Shown here in pieces: positions 29,761 to 36,936 of a stretch of DNA of 64,000 nucleotides. How positions within the stretch are numbered: the first letter of the stretch is position 1; each line of letters opens with the position of its first letter. The notes below the pieces were generated by a model that saw only the letters and a program-made list of their open reading frames with translations, ran no database searches and was not told the origin of the DNA. The stretch covers positions 310,001 to 374,000 of the forward strand of contig JAQXDL010000022.1 of NCBI GenBank assembly GCA_029251375.1, given 5' to 3'. Source of the stretch: Pseudomonadales bacterium. Its GTDB lineage: Bacteria; Pseudomonadota; Gammaproteobacteria; Pseudomonadales; Azotimanducaceae. A program made the translations under genes and the position numbers.

Positions 29761-29765
29761 TTACA

Positions 29766-29871
29766 GAATGCATATTCGACAGCGAAACTTCGGTGATTTA
29801 ATCCCCCAAAGAACCGAAGAAAACCTGGCCCTGATCACACTTTCCCCAACTCGTGATTAGGGCTTTTTTTT
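29766..29871 (+). ncRNA. Small RNA, tandem copy 1 (Spot 42/ErsA locus)
   Basis: About 106 nt. The conserved 5' part GAATGCATATTYGACAGC is followed by hairpin 1 (CTTCGGT 29788-29794 with ACCGAAG 29813-29819), whose 18-nt loop exposes five C residues. Hairpin 2 is the terminator: an 11-bp stem (29828-29838 with 29853-29863, one G-U pair) whose loop shows TTTCCCCAAC, then eight T. No open frame of note. The polA-engB location is that of Spot 42 in enterobacteria and ErsA in Pseudomonas, but I cannot align it confidently to either. C-rich loops suggest pairing to purine-rich ribosome sites. Confidence 0.8.
29828..29871 (+). terminator. Intrinsic terminator of sRNA copy 1
   Basis: GCCCTGATCAC pairs with GTGATTAGGGC (one G-U), 14-nt loop, then T at 29864-29871. 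Confidence 0.9.
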
Positions 29872-29969
29872 GCCCGACACATATGTCCACAACGGTTCTC
29901 GTTAGCCGTCTCTCATTTTAGTGATTGCTAAGCAAATTAATTTCGATTTAGGAATATTTAAAAGTATTT

Positions 29970-29997
29970 GAACTTTATGGGTATCTAACAGTCCTAA
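29970..29997 (+). promoter_or_regulatory. Sigma-E/AlgU-like promoter of sRNA copy 2
   Basis: GAACTT at 29970-29975, 16-bp spacer, TCCTAA at 29992-29997. The spacer sequence differs strongly from copy 1 while both boxes and the spacing are kept, which supports function. Expected start near 30003. Confidence 0.65.
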
Positions 29998-30002
29998 TTA
30001 CG

Positions 30003-30109
30003 TAATGCATATTTGACAGCAATACTTCGGTGTTTTATTCCCCCCCAAAGGACCGAAGAAACCTGGCCCTGATCACACTTTCCCCAACTCGTGATTAGGG
30101 CTTTTTTTT
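30003..30109 (+). ncRNA. Small RNA, tandem copy 2 (Spot 42/ErsA locus)
   Basis: About 107 nt, same architecture as copy 1. Hairpin 1 pairs CTTCGGT (30025-30031) with ACCGAAG (30052-30058) and its 20-nt loop carries a run of seven C. The terminator half is identical in sequence to copy 1, including the CCCC loop. The preceding 5' segment differs slightly (TAATGCATATTTGACAGC). It would be transcribed from its own promoter after the terminator of copy 1. Confidence 0.8.
30067..30109 (+). terminator. Intrinsic terminator of sRNA copy 2
   Basis: Same GC-rich 11-bp stem and CCCC loop as copy 1, followed by eight T ending at 30109. Confidence 0.9.
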
Positions 30110-30208
30110 GCCTGCCATTTGTGCCCACGAGCGTGCTCGTTAGCTGTCGCAGCGGTTTAGTAATTTTAACGCAAACTTATTTCGATTTAGGAATATTTAT
30201 AAATACTT

Positions 30209-30236
30209 GAACTTTAGGCGTAACTAATAGTCTTAA
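30209..30236 (+). promoter_or_regulatory. Sigma-E/AlgU-like promoter of sRNA copy 3
   Basis: GAACTT at 30209-30214, 16-bp spacer, TCTTAA at 30231-30236; same geometry as the other two copies. Expected start near 30242. Confidence 0.65.
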
Positions 30237-30241
30237 TTACA

Positions 30242-30349
30242 GAATGCATATTTGACAGCGAAAACTCGGCGCTTTATTCCCCTGAAGAACCGAAGAAATC
30301 CAGCTCTGATCACATCCCCCCCCCAACTTGTGATCAGCGCTTTTTTTTT
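30242..30349 (+). ncRNA. Small RNA, tandem copy 3, diverged
   Basis: About 108 nt and the most diverged copy. Its 5' part GAATGCATATTTGACAGCG is conserved. Hairpin 1 is weaker: only TCGG (30266-30269) with CCGA (30290-30293) remains paired, with a loop run of four C. The terminator stem CTGATCAC/GTGATCAG is fully Watson-Crick (the G-U of copies 1 and 2 is replaced by G-C), and its loop has nine C. Nine T follow. The change in the terminator keeps pairing, which argues for a maintained structure. Confidence 0.75.
30303..30349 (+). terminator. Intrinsic terminator of sRNA copy 3
   Basis: Eight-bp perfect stem (30306-30313 with 30330-30337), one mismatch, two more pairs, 16-nt loop with nine C, then T at 30341-30349. 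It faces the convergent engB end. Confidence 0.88.
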
Positions 30350-30386
30350 ACCCGCTATTTCCTTAAGCAGTTGCTATCGCGTGCAG

Positions 30387-31025
30387 CTATATCGGTTCGT
30401 TTGTATCAATCGTTGTTTCTTCAGGCCCATCAACCCAAGTTTCAATCTGCTTTACTAAGACCTTTTTACCAATTTCTGATTGCGCTGAGAAAACTTGAAC
30501 AGTCACGTTTTTTGGCACCTGTTTCTTGACACTAAACATCGTCGCTTGTTGTGCGCCTCGCTTAAATTTGTCTGCTTTAGTGAGCAGTATATGTATGGGC
30601 ACTTCAGCGGTTCCCGACCAATCGAGCATCATCAGATCGAACTCCTTGAGAGGATGACGAATATCCATTACCAGCACCAATCCCTTGATAGATTGACGAT
30701 TCTGCAGGTATTCATCGATGTTGCGATGCCATTCCTTCTTAACCGCCTCTGGAACTTTGGCATAGCCGTAACCGGGCAAATCAACGATACGAAAGCTGTC
30801 CGTGACGGTAAAAAAATTGATAAGCTGAGTTCTACCGGGCGTTTTACTTGTCCGAGCCAGCTTCCTTTGATCGGTTAAATAGTTTATTGCGCTGGATTTT
30901 CCTGCATTTGAGCGACCGCAGAATGCGACCTCAGATCCAACGTCTGACGGACATTGGGACAGTTTACTGGCACTTTTAAGGAAAATTGCCTGATCTAGAG
31001 GTAAAGTTGATCTAACTTTTGACAT
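30387..31025 (-). CDS. engB: Ribosome biogenesis GTP-binding protein EngB/YsxC
   Basis: TRAFAC-class GTPase needed for late 50S subunit assembly. It has 212 residues from ATG 31025; a GTG 18 bp upstream is in frame but less likely. GTPase motifs: G1 GRSNAGKSS, the switch-I segment TPGRTQ, G3 DLPGYGYAKVP, G4 TKADK and G5 FSAQS. Convergent with the sRNA array and polA, as in E. coli and Pseudomonas; divergent from cytochrome c4. Confidence 0.95.
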   Translation of the reverse strand: MSKVRSTLPLDQAIFLKSASKLSQCPSDVGSEVAFCGRSNAGKSSAINYLTDQRKLARTSKTPGRTQLINFFTVTDSFRIVDLPGYGYAKVPEAVKKEWHRNIDEYLQNRQSIKGLVLVMDIRHPLKEFDLMMLDWSGTAEVPIHILLTKADKFKRGAQQATMFSVKKQVPKNVTVQVFSAQSEIGKKVLVKQIETWVDGPEETTIDTNEPI

Positions 31026-31051
31026 GTTTGCACCGAAAAACACTTCACAGA

Positions 31052-31080
31052 TTGGGTATATTGCGCACTTTGTATATAAT
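31052..31080 (+). promoter_or_regulatory. Sigma-70-like promoter of the cytochrome c4 gene
   Basis: TTGGGT at 31052-31057, 17-bp spacer, TATAAT at 31075-31080, followed by a GC-rich discriminator GCGCGC. Start expected near 31087, 41 nt before the gene. Confidence 0.6.
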
Positions 31081-31127
31081 GCGCGCTCATTTTAACACTG
31101 CATGCCAATGCATTATTAGGGAATAGC

Positions 31128-31727
31128 GTGTATAGATTACTGATTGCTTCGATTCTTGTACTTACATCATCCATTACACTGGCCGTGGGTAATGTAGAAA
31201 ATGGTGAGACACTTATAGCGCCATGTGCCGTTTGCCATGGTACTGATGGTATCAGTCCTGCTGGTTCTTTTCCTTCAATAGCTGGACAAGGGAGTAAGTA
31301 CCTTCTCAAACAACTAAAGGAAATAAAGAGCGGTGAACGCCCTGCGGTTTTAATGACAGGCGTGCTTGATGACTTATCAGACCAAGAGATGGAAGACATC
31401 GCGGCTTACTACGCCTCGAAAGATCGTCAAAAAGGTGCATCGGATGCTGAACTAGTGGACTTGGGCGAGTCAGTCTATCGCTCTGGGATCAAACGAAAAA
31501 GCGTTGCTGCCTGTACATCGTGTCATCTCCCTTCTGGCGAAGGCAATAATCAAGCTTCATTCCCGGCGCTTGCTGGTCAATGGCCTGAGTATACAGTGAC
31601 TCAGCTGAAAGCCTTCAGACAGGGTATGCGTGCTAACGATGAGGGCGGCATGATGCGTAAGACAGCGATGGATTTGAGCGACGACGAAATTGAGGCCGTG
31701 GCGAACTACATCTATGGTTTGAAGTAG
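31128..31727 (+). CDS. Di-heme cytochrome c4
   Basis: Periplasmic electron carrier with two heme c groups. It has 199 residues, starting at GTG 31128. The signal peptide covers about 1-20. The first heme site is CAVCH at 33-37 and the second CTSCH at 129-133. Likely axial Met residues lie in VLMTGV and MMRKTAMDLS. Cytochrome c4 commonly passes electrons from the bc1 complex to cytochrome oxidases, so the caa3 oxidase in this window is a plausible acceptor. A terminator follows directly. Confidence 0.93.
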   Translation: MYRLLIASILVLTSSITLAVGNVENGETLIAPCAVCHGTDGISPAGSFPSIAGQGSKYLLKQLKEIKSGERPAVLMTGVLDDLSDQEMEDIAAYYASKDRQKGASDAELVDLGESVYRSGIKRKSVAACTSCHLPSGEGNNQASFPALAGQWPEYTVTQLKAFRQGMRANDEGGMMRKTAMDLSDDEIEAVANYIYGLK

Positions 31728-31747
31728 ATTGGTATAGCGACTGAAAG

Positions 31748-31771
31748 GGGCGGTCATCCGCCCTTTTTTTT
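31748..31771 (+). terminator. Intrinsic terminator after cytochrome c4
   Basis: GGGCGG, 4-nt loop TCAT, CCGCCC, then eight T; starts about 20 nt after the stop codon. Confidence 0.92.
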
Positions 31772-31877
31772 GATTCTTTTTTGGGCGCCACGACCTTTCG
31801 GTGTACTCAAAACTAAAATACTATATCGCTAACGCTTACCCATACGATTTGGCAATAAATATTCAAGAGAGAAAATT

Positions 31878-32522
31878 ATGCGACACATGCGAATAGTCCT
31901 ATCTGCCCTACTGTTTCTTCTGCCCTTGTCGAACCTCGCGGTTGCCATGGAATACGAGGAAGGCACGCATTATGTAGAGCTACAAATTCCTCTGAATACG
32001 CGTAATCCAGACAAGATTGAAGTAGCGGAATATTTTTCATACGGATGTCCGCATTGTTATCAATTTGAACCAATGATTAGTGCGTGGCATGCAGGTCTGC
32101 CAGCCGATGTTGAATTTAGCCGAACACCTGCGATTTGGAATAAATCTTATCAGACCTACGCACAAACTTATTTTACGCTTATTTCTCTGAAGTCCTTAGA
32201 TAAGGCGCATACAGCAGTATTCAATGCAATTCATTCGGAAGGAAGAAGGTTGGATAGCCCCCAGGCAATGGCGGGATATTTAGCGGAATTCGGTATTGCA
32301 CCGGAAGATTTTGCTAAGGCCTATAATTCTTTTGGAGTAAGAGCCAGCGTGCAGCAGGCCGATTCTAAGGGCAAGGCGTATCGTTCGGGCGGCGTACCCG
32401 CGATCATCGTCAATGGCAAATATCGAATCGAGGGTGGAATGGCTGGCTCGAATGCCAATATGATCCGCGTTGCCGATTACCTGATAGAGAAAGAACGCCA
32501 AAAAATGGCGGCTAGCCAATAA
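31878..32522 (+). CDS. dsbA: Thiol:disulfide interchange protein DsbA
   Basis: Periplasmic disulfide-forming oxidase. It has 214 residues with a signal peptide (about 1-23, ending AVA). The active site is CPHC at 57-60 in EYFSYGCPHCYQFEP, and the cis-proline loop is GGVPAIIVNGKY. It follows the cytochrome c4 gene as in Pseudomonas. In the periplasm it would support folding of cysteine-containing exported proteins. Confidence 0.95.
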   Translation: MRHMRIVLSALLFLLPLSNLAVAMEYEEGTHYVELQIPLNTRNPDKIEVAEYFSYGCPHCYQFEPMISAWHAGLPADVEFSRTPAIWNKSYQTYAQTYFTLISLKSLDKAHTAVFNAIHSEGRRLDSPQAMAGYLAEFGIAPEDFAKAYNSFGVRASVQQADSKGKAYRSGGVPAIIVNGKYRIEGGMAGSNANMIRVADYLIEKERQKMAASQ

Positions 32523-32549
32523 TCGAATCAGATAATTAAGAAGTACGCG

Positions 32550-34109
32550 ATGAATAACTTCCTCTCCCTGCAAGAAGATGATGAAAAGATGTTAGGTTGT
32601 TCACTCGACGATATCATCGCTCAACTTCCCCGCCGGCTAAGTTTCGGTGTGCAACGGTGGATCGACAACACGCCTGACAAAACGGCTGTTGTTTGTGGTC
32701 AGCAACGCGTGAGCTATAGCGAACTCGGTACGCTGATCAGAGAATGCAAAGAATTCCTGAGGCAACATAGCGTTCGAGCAGGCGACCGTGTTTTATTGGT
32801 CTGTGAAAATGGTTTGCCAACATTAGGTTTCTTTCTCGCAGCGAGCGAAATGGATGCGATTGTTATTGTCGGCAATGCACGTTTATCTGATCGTGAAATC
32901 AACCTTGTACAAACAGATTCAGACCCTCGTCTTGTCATTTATACGACATCTGATTCGACAGATGCTCAACAGCACGCCATCAATGCCTCGGCGCGTAAAG
33001 TCACTCTTTCTTTTGCGCAGCTTATGGTGAGTGATGTTTTTGAAGTACAACCGGAGCTTGTTCACGAAGATCCGGTCGATCAAACACTTGCCATGATATA
33101 TACGACGGGCACCACAGGCGCTCCCAAAGGCGTTATGTTGACCCACCGCAACCTGACTTTTATAGCCTTTGTGTCCGGTCGGCTGCGAGGTATCAGGCCA
33201 GGTGAAGGTGTTTATTGTGTCTTACCTATGTCTCACGTTTTTGGTTTATCTGCGGTATGTGCATCAGTCCTTTTTTCAGGTGGCTGTGTTTTCCTTGATA
33301 GCCGTTTTGATGCGCAGCAGGTTCTGACAACGTTAGCGGATGAGTCTATCGTTGGTTTTCTTGGCGTTCCGACGATGTATGCTTTGTTACTTGAGGCTAT
33401 GAGTCCCGATTGGCGCCCTAAAAGTCTTCGATTTATGTATTCTGGCGGCTCGCCGATGGAGCCGGATTTAAAGAGAAGAGTTCAAGAAGCGTTCGGGCTG
33501 ACCTTGCACAATGGTTATGGCTTAACGGAAAGTGGCCCGACAATTTGTCAGACACGGCAGTCTAATCCCTTGCAGAATACATCGGTTGGCTACTGCTTAC
33601 CCGGTGTTGAATTGAAAGTTGTCGATGGTCTGGGTCAAGCGGTTTCCCAAGGCGAAGTTGGTGAGCTTTTGGCGAAGGGGCCCAATATTATGAAAGGTTA
33701 CTTTCGGCGCCAGCAGCTTACCGCTGAGGTACTCATCGATGGCTGGTTCCATACCGGTGATCTCGTTTATCAGGATGAATCTGGTGCTGTAAATATCGCC
33801 GGTCGATCGAAGGAGCTGATTATTCGGTCAGGCTTTAATGTGTACCCACCAGAAGTTGAAGCGGTATTAACGCTTCACCCACAAGTTAGCCTGTGTGCGG
33901 TGGTGGGTCAAAGCAGAGATGGAAACGAGGACATTGTTGCTTTTGTGCAACCCGTTGCAGGCGAAACGGTGGATCATCAATCATTGCTGGAGTTAGCTCG
34001 GCAAAATCTGTCGGGTTACAAAGTGCCGAATCGGATTATTGAGATGGAGACTCTACCAGCGGCGTCGTCAGGCAAAATTTTAAAGCATCAGTTGAAGCAA
34101 TCACTCTAG
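32550..34109 (+). CDS. AMP-dependent acyl-CoA synthetase/ligase
   Basis: ANL-superfamily enzyme of 519 residues, probably activating a fatty or other carboxylic acid to its CoA ester through an acyl-adenylate. Motifs: the ATP loop [37 protein letters not shown], the hinge [16 protein letters not shown], and the catalytic lysine in [12 protein letters not shown]. Substrate cannot be named from motifs. The start may be the second Met (residue 14). Its last 9 bp overlap the convergent ihfB end. Confidence 0.85.
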   Translation: MNNFLSLQEDDEKMLGCSLDDIIAQLPRRLSFGVQRWIDNTPDKTAVVCGQQRVSYSELGTLIRECKEFLRQHSVRAGDRVLLVCENGLPTLGFFLAASEMDAIVIVGNARLSDREINLVQTDSDPRLVIYTTSDSTDAQQHAINASARKVTLSFAQLMVSDVFEVQPELVHEDPVDQTLAMIYTTGTTGAPKGVMLTHRNLTFIAFVSGRLRGIRPGEGVYCVLPMSHVFGLSAVCASVLFSGGCVFLDSRFDAQQVLTTLADESIVGFLGVPTMYALLLEAMSPDWRPKSLRFMYSGGSPMEPDLKRRVQEAFGLTLHNGYGLTESGPTICQTRQSNPLQNTSVGYCLPGVELKVVDGLGQAVSQGEVGELLAKGPNIMKGYFRRQQLTAEVLIDGWFHTGDLVYQDESGAVNIAGRSKELIIRSGFNVYPPEVEAVLTLHPQVSLCAVVGQSRDGNEDIVAFVQPVAGETVDHQSLLELARQNLSGYKVPNRIIEMETLPAASSGKILKHQLKQSL

Positions 34110-34424
34110 CGCGATGTGGGTTCGCTCTTCTTCCTCGCTGCGAGATTCGTCGACCCGACGCTTGAGTTCTTTGCCCGGCTTGAAGTGTGGAACAAATTTC
34201 CCCGGTTTGTGAATACCGACTTCTCCGGTCTTCGGGTTACGTACATTTCTAGGCTTGCGGTAGTGGTTCGAGAATGTGCCAAATCCTCGAATTTCGATTC
34301 TATCTCCAGAGGCGAGGCAGTCAGACATAATTTCGATGATCGTATGAACGGCAAGGTCGACATCGCGACTCGTAAGTTGGTCGAGTCGATCTGACATCCG
34401 TTTTATGAGTTCGGATTTATTCAT
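34101..34424 (-). CDS. ihfB: Integration host factor subunit beta
   Basis: DNA-bending nucleoid protein subunit that pairs with IhfA. It has 107 residues, about 13 longer than E. coli IhfB because of a charged C-terminal tail ([15 protein letters not shown]). The N-terminus [21 protein letters not shown], the beta-arm [13 protein letters not shown] and [13 protein letters not shown] are diagnostic; HU lacks the EIRGFG form. Not next to rpsA here, its usual neighbour. The 3' end overlaps the acyl-CoA ligase by 9 bp. Confidence 0.94.
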   Translation of the reverse strand: MNKSELIKRMSDRLDQLTSRDVDLAVHTIIEIMSDCLASGDRIEIRGFGTFSNHYRKPRNVRNPKTGEVGIHKPGKFVPHFKPGKELKRRVDESRSEEEERTHIALE

Positions 34425-34819
34425 ACTGCTCTGTCGCTGTTCCGTATCACGCTTTAAATCGCTATATTACGAGAATATTTACTAATATCAATAGTTTATG
34501 TACAAAAATTAATGTGTTGGCTTAAAAATGTGCTCTGGCACGCTGATTTTTCAGGGTGTCGAGCTGAAATACAACACATGACGATTCGCAATCGTTGAAT
34601 AGCTTTCTGTATTCAACTAGAATTCGCCATGGCGAAATCGGACGACCAAAATTACAGTGAGATGTGCGACAAAATCTTACGTCAAGTTAAGACCTATCTA
34701 CACGTCTGCCCTTCAAGAACGCCATATTCCCAGGTAATTTTTTGTAAGTACCAACAACTAGAGCGCATGAACGTTGAGCGATTCGTTTTGCTGATTCAAC
34801 GTGATTTTTGGAGAACCTA
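34425..34819. other. 395-bp intergenic region between ihfB and the IMP dehydrogenase gene
   Basis: Divergent starts, so both promoters should lie here. Two adjoining inverted repeats are visible: ACGATT, 3 nt, AATCGT (34581-34595), and TTGAATA, 8 nt, TATTCAA (34595-34616), possible operators for the IMP dehydrogenase gene. A 63-codon frame, 34629-34820, ends TAATG on the downstream start but has no recognisable features. Confidence 0.5.
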
Positions 34820-36355
34820 ATGGCAACAATATTGGAAGATACTTCCCGTACTTTTTCTGAGTATTTATTGATTCCGAGACTGACACGCAAAGGACAGCGA
34901 GCAGATCTCGTTGATTTAGGCACGCCTCTAGGTTCGCTGACCAAAGAAAAAACAGGCCGGTTAAAGCTAAACATTCCCGTCGTGTCTGCTTGCATGCAGG
35001 CTGTTTCTGGCACCCAACTTTCTATCGCTTTAGCTCGCCAAGGTGGGTTGGGGTTTATTTTTTGTTCACAGCCGATTGAGACGCAGGTAGAAATGGTACG
35101 GCAAGTGAAATCTCACAAGGCCGGTTTTGTTCAGAGCGATTCAAATGTGCAAATGAACACGACCCTTGCAGAGGTAACTGAGTTAATGAATCGAACGGGC
35201 CACTCGACTGTGCCCGTTACGGATGACGGTACAGCGACGGGAAAGTTACAGGGCATTATCACGGATAAAGATTTTTGGGAGTTTGAAGACGATCTGCAGC
35301 GCACGGTGGGGGAGCATATGACACCCTACAGTGACGTTATCCATGGCAACGAAGGCATAAGTCTTCGAGAAGCGAACGAATTACTGCACCAACATAAAAA
35401 AGACTGTTTGCCGATCGTTAATAAAGCAGGTTGTTTAACAGCCTTAGTGTTTAAGAAGGACTATGTCGATCATCAGCGGCATCCTATGGAGCTACTTGAT
35501 GAGTCAAAAAGGCTATGTGTAGGTGCGGCTATTAATACCCACGACTATAAGGAAAGAGTACCGGCTTTACTCGAAGCTGGGGCGGATGCTCTGTGCTTTG
35601 ATTCTTCAGACGGTTTCACTGAGTACCAAATGGAGGGAACCCAGTGGATTCGCGAGAACTTTGGTGAAAAAGTCATTATTGGTGGTGGCAATGTTGTTTC
35701 GGCCGAAGGGTTCGATTACTTGGTTGAAACAGCGGGTGTTGATTTCATTAAGGTAGGTATTGGCGGTGGCTCTATTTGTATTACGCGAGAGCAAAAGGGT
35801 GTTGGTCGAGGCCAAGCTTCTGCCTTATTAGAGGTCGCGGCGAGAAGAGACGAGTATTTCGACAAGACCGGTATCTATATTCCAATATGCTCTGACGGCG
35901 GTTTGGCTAACGACACTCAGGTGGTTATTGCTTTGGCGATGGGTGCTGATTTTGTCATGATGGGCCGCTATTTTGCCATGACTAATGAAAGTCCAACGCC
36001 AAAGACAACCATCAATGGTCAGATGTATAAGCCATATTGGGGTGAAGGTACGATACGCGCACAAAACTGGCAGCGCTATGATGATGGCATGAGTACACGA
36101 AAAATGGTGTTTGAAGAGGGGGTTGATGCATATGTGCCTCTCGTTGGACCGCTCGCGGACGTTCTCGATACGACACTCTACAAATTGCGCAGCACAATGG
36201 TAAATATTGGTTCAGATTCATTATCTGAGTTTCGGGATCGTGCGGTAATGACCCTTGTCTCGGAACAATCTGTTGTCGAAGGTGGCACATCAAGCGTCTT
36301 TCAATTTACGTCGAACAGAGAATATGAAGATAAAAATTGGAGCGGCAAAGGCTAG
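34820..36355 (+). CDS. guaB: IMP dehydrogenase, Tritrichomonas-type
   Basis: Oxidises IMP to XMP, the committed step of guanine nucleotide synthesis. It has 511 residues. A TIM barrel is interrupted by a CBS-domain insert (about 100-220). The catalytic loop VGIGGGSICITREQKGVGRG places the nucleophile at Cys320; the Arg-Tyr water-activating pair is Arg419-Tyr420 in NWQRY. Start ATG 34820 has GGAG 6 bp upstream; an in-frame TTG at 34808 is inferior. The protein looks much closer to the T. foetus enzyme, as I recall it (Cys319, Arg418-Tyr419), than to E. coli GuaB. guaA is not adjacent, so another guaB may exist elsewhere. Confidence 0.9.
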   Translation: MATILEDTSRTFSEYLLIPRLTRKGQRADLVDLGTPLGSLTKEKTGRLKLNIPVVSACMQAVSGTQLSIALARQGGLGFIFCSQPIETQVEMVRQVKSHKAGFVQSDSNVQMNTTLAEVTELMNRTGHSTVPVTDDGTATGKLQGIITDKDFWEFEDDLQRTVGEHMTPYSDVIHGNEGISLREANELLHQHKKDCLPIVNKAGCLTALVFKKDYVDHQRHPMELLDESKRLCVGAAINTHDYKERVPALLEAGADALCFDSSDGFTEYQMEGTQWIRENFGEKVIIGGGNVVSAEGFDYLVETAGVDFIKVGIGGGSICITREQKGVGRGQASALLEVAARRDEYFDKTGIYIPICSDGGLANDTQVVIALAMGADFVMMGRYFAMTNESPTPKTTINGQMYKPYWGEGTIRAQNWQRYDDGMSTRKMVFEEGVDAYVPLVGPLADVLDTTLYKLRSTMVNIGSDSLSEFRDRAVMTLVSEQSVVEGGTSSVFQFTSNREYEDKNWSGKG

Positions 36356-36399
36356 CGCCAGTGTCATTAATGCTGAGTGTTATTGCTTAGTTTATAAGG

Positions 36400-36405
36400 T
36401 ATAAT
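36400..36405 (+). promoter_or_regulatory. Consensus -10 element before the cytochrome c5 gene
   Basis: TATAAT followed by GCGCGCG, nearly the same -10 and discriminator as the cytochrome c4 promoter. No good -35 hexamer is seen at 16-18 bp, so an activator may be needed. Confidence 0.4.
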
Positions 36406-36441
36406 GCGCGCGATTTTTAACTAGTATGTTAGGTAAGTAGT

Positions 36442-36858
36442 GTGAAAAAGATTGGAATATTATTATTATCCCTCTGTGCCCTTCCTATGATGGTCGCCGC
36501 CGGAACGGTTGAGACTGAAATAGCTGAGCGTATTAAGAAGAGCGGTGGTGTTTGCTTGCAGGGCGAAGATTGCGCAAGTAATTCCGGCTCCATGGTTGTT
36601 GCCAGTGCTGACTCAGGTGGTGCAAAAACCAATTACGACAAGACCTGTGCTACTTGCCATGCGGCCGGGATCGCCGGTGCCCCCAAGCTAGGTGACAAAG
36701 GTGCTTGGAGCCCGCGTCTTGAAAAGGGTATGGATGTACTCTATGCAAGCGGTATCAATGGACTACCTCCAGCAATGCCAGCCAAGGGTATGTGTTTCAC
36801 TTGTAGCGACGACGATATTAAAGCGATCGTTGACTACATGGTAGATTCAGTAAGATAA
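36442..36858 (+). CDS. Cytochrome c5-family protein
   Basis: Periplasmic mono-heme cytochrome of 138 residues, starting at GTG 36442. Signal peptide about 1-20. The heme site is CATCH at 69-73, followed by AAGIAGAPKLGDKGAWSPR and the C-terminal GMCFTCSDDDIKAIVDYM, which carries the extra cysteine pair typical of cytochrome c5. The 45-residue linker before the heme site is longer than the minimal family form. Likely a soluble or membrane-associated donor to the terminal oxidase. Confidence 0.92.
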   Translation: MKKIGILLLSLCALPMMVAAGTVETEIAERIKKSGGVCLQGEDCASNSGSMVVASADSGGAKTNYDKTCATCHAAGIAGAPKLGDKGAWSPRLEKGMDVLYASGINGLPPAMPAKGMCFTCSDDDIKAIVDYMVDSVR

Positions 36859-36936
36859 ATCTGACCGATATACACACCGAATTAGCGATCGTGTAACCCA
36901 AAGGTAAGCACAGCTGATTCGGTTCATATAGAAACT

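Larger units (their letters stand above)
29664..30386. repeat. Tandem array of three 237-239-bp units between polA and engB
   Basis: The 723-bp space holds three direct copies of one transcription unit. GAACTT elements sit at 29733, 29970 and 30209, giving periods of 237 and 239 bp. The transcribed parts and promoters are well conserved; the spacers also share blocks such as CTCGTTAGC after copies 1 and 2 and TTCGATTTAGGAATATTTA before copies 2 and 3. Copies 1 and 2 are identical over more than 50 nt at their 3' ends. This implies duplication of the whole unit rather than convergence. Confidence 0.92.

Noticed and set aside
29733-30349. CRISPR array or repeated protein gene
   Set aside because: The repeats are about 240 bp with promoters and terminators, not short repeats with unique spacers, and no cas genes or long frames are present.
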